Below are positions 18,869 through 26,250 of a DNA stretch of 41,111 nucleotides, piece after piece; the first letter of the stretch is position 1, and each line of letters begins with the position of its first letter. The position numbers and the translations under genes are program-made. Below the pieces are notes generated by a model. The model saw nothing but the letters and a program-made list of their open reading frames with translations, was not told the origin of the DNA and made no database searches. The stretch comes from an uncultured Eubacterium sp. (GTDB taxonomy: Bacteria > Bacillota > Clostridia > Lachnospirales > Lachnospiraceae): the NCBI GenBank assembly GCA_900545725.1, contig URAI01000011.1, forward strand, positions 1-41,111. The letters are read 5' to 3'.

Positions 18869-20485
18869 CTATACTCTCTCAATATTGATTATTTCATTAT
18901 CTTTATAAGTAATTTTAACATTTTTTCCAGAGGAAATATTACAATATGTAACAAGATATGTCTCTTGTATATTATCAGCCGCTGCATCAACATTATCATT
19001 TACATCACTTTGTTTAATTGTCATATCGTCAGATATATTTTCATATGCATACGAACTCATATCTCTGCTGTCATGCAGCTCTTTTAAATAATACTCAATG
19101 TGTAATATGTCTGCATCCGTAAAATCTATAACAAGCCTTTCAAATATTCTTTCCTCTATCTTAAACCTGAAATAAAAAGCTTCCCACTTAATTCTAAGCG
19201 CCATTGACTTTTCATTTACCTGCTTCTCAGATTTGCTTTTTACAACCTCATAATTAATTCTTGCACTGTTTCTTTCTGATTCAAGTTTTTCCTTTAATCC
19301 CATAAGCTCATTTAACTTCTTCTGCCTTTTTGCCCAGTCTTCTTTAGCATTATCTAACTTACGCTTCTTTTCATTAACCTGATTATAATAGCTCTTAGTC
19401 TCTGAATCAGAATGTTTTCCCGATATATACTCATCCTTTTTACTTTCCAGACTCATAAATTCAAGCTGTGCTTCCTCATAATCACGCTGTTCGAGCTCTA
19501 ATCTGTCCGAATTGTCCTCTATCTTATGTTCTATCTTAAATATCTCTTCATCAGCTTTCTTAAGCTTGTTTTCAGCCTCAGCCCTGTCTGTTAAAAGTAC
19601 TCTTAGTTTTTTCTCCTCTTCATAATGCTCCTGCTGCTTATCCGGCTGTATATATGATGGGAGTATTGTCTTATCAACAGCAAATCTTATACCGCTTATA
19701 TCATATACTCTCCATATAAACTCAGCAAAAAGAAGTCTGGATATCCTCTTTAATCCTCTTACTGCTGCAAATGCTGTCTCTATATTGACATCTGTCATGT
19801 CAAAACAATCCGCACCAATTATATCAACAGTTCTTTCAAGATACTTAGTTCCCCTCTCAAGCCTTAATATCTTTCCAATTCCTCTTCCGCTAAATTCCTT
19901 TGGAAGCAGCGCCTTCTGAAGCTCTCTTTTAATTTCCATGGATACCTCATTAAGACGTAACTGTATCTGATTATCAACCCTTTTAATATCCGCAGCCTCC
20001 TGCTTCTGAAGATATGCATGCAGACTATTTATAAATGCCTTTTTATATTCTATGTGAATTTTTTCTATTTTATTAGCGCTTGCCGCATATTTTTCAATGG
20101 ATGGATATATCTTTGCAGCTTCATTAACTATTAAAAATGACAATCTCTCATCACTGACTTCTTCATCTTTAATATCGTCATTAAGTTCCCTGCACTTTTC
20201 AAACATAAGTGTCTTTAAATTATATTCAAGCTGTATTCTGTCATTTGCTGACATTTTATCATAATCATCTCTTATCATTCCTGATACGTTCTTTATCTGG
20301 TATGAAAATGGTTTTTTACCTGAAAACGCCTCTGTTATCGAATTAGCAAAACCTGCAATTCCTCCGATAACCCTGTTTCCGGTCTCTTTCGCAACATTAG
20401 CAAATGTAATATTTCTTAAGAAAGCTATCTGCATTCTTAATTCATCATCAGTCATTCTTTTTACACCATCAAATAATGCTGCCAT
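18869..20485 (-). CDS. Unknown coiled-coil protein, first gene of the folC operon
   Basis: I do not recognise this 538-aa protein. The N-terminal 45 residues (DELRMQIAFLRNITFANVAK, then a Gly/Ala-rich IGGIAGFANSITEAFSG) could touch a membrane. A helical middle part follows (residues 60-280). Residues about 290-430 are a long charged coiled coil, and the C-terminus is a small beta-rich segment after an acidic linker. ATG at 20485 is chosen because GGAG lies 6 bp upstream; the ATG 12 bases earlier has none. It may share the operon only for expression; no folate role is evident. Confidence 0.75.
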   Translation of the reverse strand: MAALFDGVKRMTDDELRMQIAFLRNITFANVAKETGNRVIGGIAGFANSITEAFSGKKPFSYQIKNVSGMIRDDYDKMSANDRIQLEYNLKTLMFEKCRELNDDIKDEEVSDERLSFLIVNEAAKIYPSIEKYAASANKIEKIHIEYKKAFINSLHAYLQKQEAADIKRVDNQIQLRLNEVSMEIKRELQKALLPKEFSGRGIGKILRLERGTKYLERTVDIIGADCFDMTDVNIETAFAAVRGLKRISRLLFAEFIWRVYDISGIRFAVDKTILPSYIQPDKQQEHYEEEKKLRVLLTDRAEAENKLKKADEEIFKIEHKIEDNSDRLELEQRDYEEAQLEFMSLESKKDEYISGKHSDSETKSYYNQVNEKKRKLDNAKEDWAKRQKKLNELMGLKEKLESERNSARINYEVVKSKSEKQVNEKSMALRIKWEAFYFRFKIEERIFERLVIDFTDADILHIEYYLKELHDSRDMSSYAYENISDDMTIKQSDVNDNVDAAADNIQETYLVTYCNISSGKNVKITYKDNEIINIERV

Positions 20486-20493
20486 ATTAATCT

Positions 20494-20645
20494 CCATTCC
20501 GCAGGCATTTTATATGCCGGAGGAACCGCGCAGAAAATGTCAGATTTGCTGCTGCGATAATGGCTTCTTTGTGCCGCCTGCAATACAAAGAGCCGTGTGA
20601 AAAATAATCGCATCAGCATTATTTTTCACACTATCTCCATTTCTT
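20494..20645 (-). repeat. Longest copy B of the dispersed intergenic element
   Basis: It has two hairpins: a perfect 14-bp inverted repeat GTGTGAAAAATAAT/ATTATTTTTCACAC at 20595-20608 and 20618-20631, and GGCAT/ATGCC near 20504-20518. Its right end (minus sense) supplies GGAATGGAG, the ribosome site of the next gene. Diverged or shortened copies lie at 14771-14840 and 11906-12060. It carries no transposase and looks like a MITE- or REP-type element. Confidence 0.7.
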
Positions 20646-20764
20646 TAATTACTTAATTTTTATAATAACACAGCTGACCACTGCTTGTATACTTTTGATT
20701 TGTCAAAATACAAATACGTTCTTTTATAACATTTACTTCTAAATAATATTTAGCGCTAAATATA

Positions 20765-20808
20765 CAAAAACCAGCCGTAAAAAAGCTATAAAGCTTTTAA
20801 CGGCTGGT
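20765..20808 (-). terminator. Intrinsic terminator of gdhA
   Basis: ACCAGCCGT (20808-20800 side) pairs with ACGGCTGGT (20778-20770), extended by AAAAGCTT/AGCTTTTT, and TTTTTGTATA follows on the minus strand. It lies about 95 bp after the gdhA stop. Confidence 0.92.
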
Positions 20809-20901
20809 AATTCATGTCAGAATAATCTGACTGATATTTACTATGTATTATAATTCGTCTGTATAACTAATACATTAATATTCCTAATATAGAATTACTA
20901 A

Positions 20902-22248
20902 TTAGCAAACACCCTGTGCAAGCATAGCATCAACAACCTTCTGGAAACCAGCGATGTTAGCTCCGGCAACATAGTTACCTTCCATACCATACTGCTTTGC
21001 AGCATCATCAATGTTATGATAGATATTAACCATGATCTGCTGTAACTTAGCATCTACTTCATCAAATGTCCAGCTAAGTCTTTCACTATTCTGGCTCATT
21101 TCAAGAGCTGATGTAGCAACACCACCAGCATTGGCAGCCTTACCACAGATGAACATTACACCATTGTTCTGGAAATATTCTGTAGCTTCAAGAGTTGTAG
21201 GCATGTTAGCACCTTCACAAACAGCTTTAACACCGTTAGCAACTAACTGCTTAGCATCTTCAAGGTCAAGTTCGTTCTGTGTAGCACATGGAAGAGCGAT
21301 ATCACACTTAACTGACCATACACCATGCTCACCATTCTTCTTCTCATGGTACTGTGCAGACTTTCTTGCCTCAGCATAAGCTGTAAGTCTTGCTCTCTTA
21401 ACTTCCTTAACTTCCTTAAGGAGATCTACATCAATTCCTTCTGGATCATAAATCCAGCCTGTTGAATCTGAGCATGTAACAACCTTAGCTCCAAGCTGAT
21501 GAGCCTTCTGGATAGCATAGATAGCAACATTACCTGCACCTGAAACAGCTATTGTCTTACCTTCAAGTGAATCACCATGACACTTCATAAGTTCTTCTGT
21601 AATATAAAGAAGGCCATAACCTGTAGCTTCTGTTCTTGCTAAAGAACCACCATATGAAAGTCCCTTACCTGTAAGAACGCCTTCGTATGTTCCTCTGATT
21701 CTCTTATACTGTCCAAACATATAACCGATTTCTCTTGCGCCTGTTCCGATATCACCGGCTGGAACATCAACATCTGCTCCGATATATTTGCAAAGTTCTG
21801 TCATAAAGCTCTGGCAGAATGCCATGATTTCTCTGTCTGACTTACCCTTAGGATCAAAGTCAGAACCACCCTTACCACCACCGATTGGAAGGCTTGTAAG
21901 TGAATTTTTGAAAATCTGCTCAAAACCTAAGAACTTGATAATTCCTAAATTAACTGATGGATGTAAACGAAGACCACCCTTGTATGGTCCAATTGCATTA
22001 TTGAACTGTACTCTGAATCCTCTGTTTACCTGTACCTGTCCCTTATCATCTACCCATGGTACACGGAACATAAGTACTCTGTCAGGCTCTGTAATTCTCT
22101 CTAAAATCGCATTGCTTCTGTAAAGTTCTTCATTAGCTTCTACAACTGGTCTTAATGTATTAAGTACCTCTGTTACTGCCTGTAAAAATTCAGGCTGATC
22201 TGCATTTTTCTTAGATACTAAGTCTAAGACTTCATCAACATATCCCAT
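20902..22248 (-). CDS. gdhA: Glutamate dehydrogenase (NADP-type, hexameric small family)
   Basis: Interconverts 2-oxoglutarate plus ammonium and glutamate in the cytosol. The 448 aa fit the 50-kDa hexameric family. Visible are the substrate region GPYKGGLRLHPSVN (near residue 87), the catalytic lysine loop PIGGGKGGSDFDPKGKSD (near 122), and the Rossmann motif GAGNVAIYA (near 236). The sequence resembles clostridial and E. coli GdhA. The start is ATG at 22248, with AAGGAG about 12 bp upstream. It is monocistronic, with its own promoter and terminator. Confidence 0.97.
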   Translation of the reverse strand: MGYVDEVLDLVSKKNADQPEFLQAVTEVLNTLRPVVEANEELYRSNAILERITEPDRVLMFRVPWVDDKGQVQVNRGFRVQFNNAIGPYKGGLRLHPSVNLGIIKFLGFEQIFKNSLTSLPIGGGKGGSDFDPKGKSDREIMAFCQSFMTELCKYIGADVDVPAGDIGTGAREIGYMFGQYKRIRGTYEGVLTGKGLSYGGSLARTEATGYGLLYITEELMKCHGDSLEGKTIAVSGAGNVAIYAIQKAHQLGAKVVTCSDSTGWIYDPEGIDVDLLKEVKEVKRARLTAYAEARKSAQYHEKKNGEHGVWSVKCDIALPCATQNELDLEDAKQLVANGVKAVCEGANMPTTLEATEYFQNNGVMFICGKAANAGGVATSALEMSQNSERLSWTFDEVDAKLQQIMVNIYHNIDDAAKQYGMEGNYVAGANIAGFQKVVDAMLAQGVC

Positions 22249-22317
22249 AACCTATATAACTCCTTTTCTTCTACGCCTGCACGTTAATACGTTCCAGCGT
22301 TATTTTACCCAAGCAAT

Positions 22318-22346
22318 ATTATATAAAACATGACTGCCATTTGCAA
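22318..22346 (-). promoter_or_regulatory. gdhA: Sigma-A promoter of gdhA
   Basis: Minus-strand TTGCAA (22346-22341), exactly 17 bp, then a perfect TATAAT (22323-22318), about 70 bp before the ATG. Confidence 0.85.
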
Positions 22347-22680
22347 GTTTTTTGTGCAATATGTTATTTTTTTCACATTTTTCTGAATAATTTAAAGTAA
22401 ACAATATTTTCACCCGCAATTGAACCACTGTTTTAATTAATAATATATAGTTGTATGTGCCAGGCGGACATATGTATTTGTATTAAAAATTTTATATAGG
22501 TTTAAACTGTACTTCTTTAAAGTATTTTTTATTAACTTTTAATATATGTATCTTCTAAATAATTAACATTTTTACATATACTAATCCCGATTTCCTTATA
22601 CCCCGTTGTGAAGATGTGTAATTTTTTTCGCAGACGTTTTTCTTTTCACCATTAAAGTTTTTTATTTATCAGGCAGAAAA

Positions 22681-22774
22681 TATAAATGTTCATATATAAA
22701 CATTTATAGATAACCTTATAAAATATAACATTCGTACAAGTATTTAAAAATATCACATTCATACAAGTATTTAA
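22681..22774 (+). promoter_or_regulatory. Inverted and direct repeats upstream of the LCP promoter
   Basis: A 10-bp inverted repeat TATAAATGTT (22681-22690)/AACATTTATA (22699-22708) is followed by a direct repeat ACATTC(G/A)TACAAGTATTTAA at 22728 and 22755, with a 27-bp period. The second copy ends right at the -35 of the promoter at 22775, so regulator binding is plausible. Elsewhere the 22249-23056 gap is AT-rich; besides the two promoters and the leader dyads I see nothing in it. Confidence 0.45.
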
Positions 22775-22802
22775 TTGTCATTTTTTTTAATTTATGTATA
22801 AT
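22775..22802 (+). promoter_or_regulatory. Promoter of the LCP-family gene
   Basis: TTGTCA (22775-22780), 16 bp, perfect TATAAT (22797-22802). This predicts a leader of about 245 nt before the ATG at 23057. The leader has local dyads: AATGATTG/CAATCATT around 22923-22954 and AAACGG/CCGTTT around 22966-23011. Confidence 0.65.
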
Positions 22803-23056
22803 AGAATGTATGCGTATTTTTAATTATTATTTTTGATATAAGATTACTACTTTTTACTAATTGTAAAATTCAAAAATCCAATTATGACTTTTTTAAAATA
22901 ATATAATATTAAGATACGACAAATGATTGTCTTAAGGCGGATTCAATCATTAATTACAGCATTATAAACGGTACTACTCTGCAGCATCTTACAACACGAT
23001 TATTCCGTTTATTTTTACCGCTGATTTTAATATTACGCCTGGAAATGGAGTTTTAT

Positions 23057-24613
23057 ATGTCTAACGTTTTTAAAAGAACTAAAGGAGATATGCATTATCT
23101 TTTTAAATCTTCTTCTGAACTTTCACCAAAAGGACGAAGAAGAAAAAAAAGAGCTGTCCGCACATTTAGCGGTCTTATTCTTGTATTTATACAGGTAGTG
23201 CTGCTCGTATTATTTTTACTTAAGATATTCAGCCTTGAAATGCTTCCTGTTAAATATCTTGTAATGCTCAATGTAGTATTAATACTCATTACACTGTATA
23301 CATTCACCAGCCAGTTTACTAAGGCTCATATATTGGGAAAAATCATATCAATACTTATGTCTGCTGTACTTCTAACCGGTTTTTTATATGCCGCAAAGTT
23401 GAGCAGTACACTCGGCGTTATTACCGGAAAAATGACCAAAACCGATATTATCGATGTCATGGTATTAAAAAATGACCCGGCAGCCTCATTAGATGATGCA
23501 CTTTCTTATACATTTGGTTATAATTCAACTGTAAACAGTGCAGTAACTACAAAGGCTATCAGTGATATTGAGGCTGATAAGAATACTTCTCTTAATACCA
23601 AGACTTATACAAAATGGGAAGACCTTTTAAATAACCTGTATGAGGGCAAAAATATACAGGCATTTGTTGTACATGATTCTGTGCGTTCAACACTTGCAGA
23701 ACAATACAGTGATTTTGAAGATAAAACAAGAATTATTGATACCATTAAGATTACAACTGAAGTCAAACTAAGTGCTAATGATAAGAAGGTTAATCAGGAA
23801 CCATTTATCGTATATCTATCAGGTAATGATGGTGAAGGACAAATATCTTCTATAGGCCGAAGTGATGTTAATATCCTTGCCGTTGTAAATCCTAAGACAA
23901 GACAGTTGCTTCTTGTATCTACACCTAGAGATTCTTATATCAGCATCAGTAATGCCGATGGCAAGTCAGGTCTTGATAAACTTACTCATGCGGGTAATGC
24001 CGGTATAGAATATTCCGAGCTTGCTCTTGAAAAATTATATTCTATATCTATTGATTACTATATTAAGCTTAACTTTACAGGCTGTGTCGAAATTGTCGAT
24101 GCACTCGGAGGTATTACCATTAATTCAAGCGTTGATTTTACTAATGGCTATGAAGCCGCACCTGAAAGCTATCATTTTAATATCGGTCAAAATGAATGTA
24201 ACGGCGAACAGACTCTTGCGTTTGTACGAGAAAGAAAAGCATTTAATGATGGGGATTTCCAGCGTGGTCGTAATCAGGAAGCTGCAATTAAAGGCATTAT
24301 TTCAAAAGCAACTTCTCCTGCAATATTAACTAATTATTCTGCCGTTCTTGATGCCATATCAAATATGGTACTTACTAATATGTCAACCGGAACAATAACC
24401 TCACTTATACGAGGTCAGTTATCTAATCCTAAGGCATGGAATGTACAATCATACACAGTAAGCGGAACTACAGGAACAAAGACCGGTCAGGTTTACGGCT
24501 TATCAGGAATGTCCGTTGTAATACCTGATGATAATTCTATTAATACAGCTAAAGAACTTATGAATAAGGTTGTAAACGGTGAGGAATTTAACGTCTCAGA
24601 TTATACAGAATAA
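23057..24613 (+). CDS. LytR-CpsA-Psr (LCP) family cell-wall polymer ligase
   Basis: Membrane enzyme of the family that transfers lipid-linked glycopolymers to peptidoglycan. ATG at 23057 is used because GGAG lies 6 bp upstream; an ATG at 23045 has no ribosome site. A basic N-terminus (GRRRKKR) precedes three membrane helices (about residues 36-120). After a spacer domain, the LCP domain shows DVNILAVVNPKTRQLLLVS, STPRDSY, and the C-terminal VRERK...GDFQRGRNQEAAI with the conserved arginines. 518 aa; transcribed alone between a promoter and a terminator. The polymer is not predictable here. Confidence 0.93.
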   Translation: MSNVFKRTKGDMHYLFKSSSELSPKGRRRKKRAVRTFSGLILVFIQVVLLVLFLLKIFSLEMLPVKYLVMLNVVLILITLYTFTSQFTKAHILGKIISILMSAVLLTGFLYAAKLSSTLGVITGKMTKTDIIDVMVLKNDPAASLDDALSYTFGYNSTVNSAVTTKAISDIEADKNTSLNTKTYTKWEDLLNNLYEGKNIQAFVVHDSVRSTLAEQYSDFEDKTRIIDTIKITTEVKLSANDKKVNQEPFIVYLSGNDGEGQISSIGRSDVNILAVVNPKTRQLLLVSTPRDSYISISNADGKSGLDKLTHAGNAGIEYSELALEKLYSISIDYYIKLNFTGCVEIVDALGGITINSSVDFTNGYEAAPESYHFNIGQNECNGEQTLAFVRERKAFNDGDFQRGRNQEAAIKGIISKATSPAILTNYSAVLDAISNMVLTNMSTGTITSLIRGQLSNPKAWNVQSYTVSGTTGTKTGQVYGLSGMSVVIPDDNSINTAKELMNKVVNGEEFNVSDYTE

Positions 24614-24650
24614 ATTTTCTGTATAATTATAATAACAAATATATCAAAAC

Positions 24651-24693
24651 AAGGGGCTGTATAATAAGCATAATTCTTATTATACAGTCCCTT
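24651..24693. terminator. Long hairpin between convergent genes
   Basis: An 18-bp stem, AAGGGGCTGTATAATAAG against CTTATTATACAGTCCCTT with one G-U pair and a 7-nt loop, lies 38 bp after the LCP stop. T runs on both sides are weak, so it may end transcripts from both directions or block readthrough. Confidence 0.7.
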
Positions 24694-24716
24694 ATCATTT
24701 CCTGTTCCAATCCGAC

Positions 24717-25010
24717 TCATCCCTTAAAATCAGTCGTTGAAGTCATCATGTAAAAGTAAGCAGCCTTAGCCTGATTATTATAATAATTCATTCCATTAGC
24801 ATAAAGGCTTTCTGCACTTCCGTGTGCCTTGTTGTCTTTAGCTGTATTAGCATTAATACGTTTTCTTTCAGCAGCCAGTACTGCCTCAAATGAATCATCT
24901 TTTTTAATATCAGAACCATTGTGCTCTCTTACCGTACTTATTTTTTCAACATTTTTAACTCTGTCTACAGGTTGTGTCCTTTGGATAAATAATACTGTTT
25001 CAGCTTTAAT
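24717..25010 (-). CDS. 97-aa protein with apparent ATT start codon
   Basis: The frame is open to a TGA at 24719-24717 and reads as a normal protein (ETVLFIQRTQPVDRV near the start, LAAERKRINAN in the middle, AKAAYFYMMTSTTDFKG at the end). No ATG, GTG or TTG lies in frame between the upstream TGA (at about 25053-25051) and codon 73. An excellent AAGGAGGAG sits directly before an in-frame ATT at 25010-25008. ATT initiation, as known for infC, is the simplest reading, although the spacing is very short. It lies 69 bp downstream of the HAD gene. I do not recognise the family. Confidence 0.6.
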   Translation of the reverse strand: MKAETVLFIQRTQPVDRVKNVEKISTVREHNGSDIKKDDSFEAVLAAERKRINANTAKDNKAHGSAESLYANGMNYYNNQAKAAYFYMMTSTTDFKG

Positions 25011-25079
25011 CTCCTCCTTGAATAATAAAACCTCAGTACTTTTGTTTCATTTATTATATCGGCATTTATATATACTTCA

Positions 25080-25892
25080 TTAATAAATATCCATATACTT
25101 TTCCATTATATATGCAACTCCATCATCATCATTAGATGGGGCTATAACATCTGCGCTTTCCTTTACTTTGGGATAAGCATTTTCCATTGCAACACCAAGA
25201 CCGGCATATTCTATCATCGGAATGTCATTCATTCCGTCACCACAGGCTATAAGCTCTTCTCTTTTTATTCCAAGCTTATCAAGGAGTGCTTCTAGTGATT
25301 TATCCTTTGCTACACCTTTTGGTACAACTTCAAGGAAATAGTCCTCTGAGAAAAATATATCAAGAAGATTGCCATGCTTTTCCTTCAATACTTTTTCTAC
25401 CGGAAGCAGCTTACTGTGTTCTCCTACTATTATATATTTTGCAACAGGATAATCCACAAACTGTTCAAGACTTTCTACCTTCTTAATATCTGCACCATTA
25501 CAGAACGCTTCTTTCTTTACATATTCATCTTCATCACTTTGTGAAAGTACCTTATCTTTATAATAAGTTATCGCATACACATCATTATTCTCTGATTCTC
25601 TACATATATCATGTACACACTCCTGTGGTATAAAACGGCTGTATATAAGTTCTCCTGTCATACAATCAACTATATTACCACCATTATATGCAAGAATATA
25701 ACCGCCTTTCTTCTCCAGTTCAAGTATATCAGCTACGGGGGTTATTCCAAAAAGTGGTCTTCCTGATGCAAGTATTACCTTAATACCTTCCTCTATTGCT
25801 TTAGAAATAACTTCTTTGTTCTTTTCTGACACTTTTTTCTGGCTGTTAGTAAGAGTTCCATCAAGGTCAAGTGCTATTGCTTTGTATTTCAT
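25080..25892 (-). CDS. Cof-type HAD-IIB sugar-phosphate phosphatase
   Basis: Cytosolic phosphatase of the Cof/YidA type. Motif I is ALDLDGTLTNSQ with the nucleophile D near residue 9; motif II is ASGRP near residue 43; motif III and IV are a lysine near 196 and ACGDGMNDIPMIEYAG near 216. The C2 cap lies between. 270 aa is typical. The start is ATG at 25892 with AAAGGATAG upstream. The substrate is unknown for this subgroup. The 97-aa gene follows on the same strand. Confidence 0.93.
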   Translation of the reverse strand: MKYKAIALDLDGTLTNSQKKVSEKNKEVISKAIEEGIKVILASGRPLFGITPVADILELEKKGGYILAYNGGNIVDCMTGELIYSRFIPQECVHDICRESENNDVYAITYYKDKVLSQSDEDEYVKKEAFCNGADIKKVESLEQFVDYPVAKYIIVGEHSKLLPVEKVLKEKHGNLLDIFFSEDYFLEVVPKGVAKDKSLEALLDKLGIKREELIACGDGMNDIPMIEYAGLGVAMENAYPKVKESADVIAPSNDDDGVAYIMEKYMDIY

Positions 25893-25934
25893 ATCTTTCT
25901 ATCCTTTTCTCTCTATATATTTATATATTTTTAT

Positions 25935-25963
25935 ATATTAACCCAAATAATATATCCTTTCAA
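25935..25963 (-). promoter_or_regulatory. Candidate promoter of the HAD gene
   Basis: Minus-strand TTGAAA (25963-25958), 17 bp, TAATAT (25940-25935), about 43 bp before the ATG. Two tandem copies of a 13-bp unit (GTTTTTATATTGA/GTTTTTATATTAA) lie just upstream at 25967-25992. Background AT content lowers confidence. Confidence 0.4.
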
Positions 25964-26103
25964 TATGTTTTTATATTGAGTTTTTATATTAAGTTTTCCA
26001 TTTTTAAAACCAGTTAAGTTAAATTCTAAAATCAATTATAACTTAAAATTCAGTTTTGTTTTTCAATTTGATAATTTTTAATGATATTCTCTATTATATA
26101 AAC

Positions 26104-26250
26104 CTACACAAGCCGTAGTTGCAAAAAAGACTCGATAACATTGAGTTTACCATATCCCCATACATTATCAGGATATTGCCTGTCTGTATCCCTAGTGGCT
26201 CCACGTATAAGTATCGTCTTAATCTTACTGTTAGTCATTAATATATCATT
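26104..26250 (-). pseudogene. Detached C-terminal segment of the subtilase, after an in-frame TGA
   Basis: Directly after the TGA at 26253-26251 the same frame stays open for 48 codons to TAG at 26106-26104. These read NDILMTNSKIKTILIRGATR, then VWGYGKLNVIESF, which are the conserved last helices and strand of this subtilase family. The full-length gene would be about 590 codons. The stop lies in ...TWGVYY-stop-ND, so a single base change could have created it. Confidence 0.8.

Noticed and set aside
22809..23056. Known riboswitch in the LCP leader
   Set aside because: I looked for recognisable conserved cores such as those of c-di-GMP and other common classes and saw none; only simple dyads are present.
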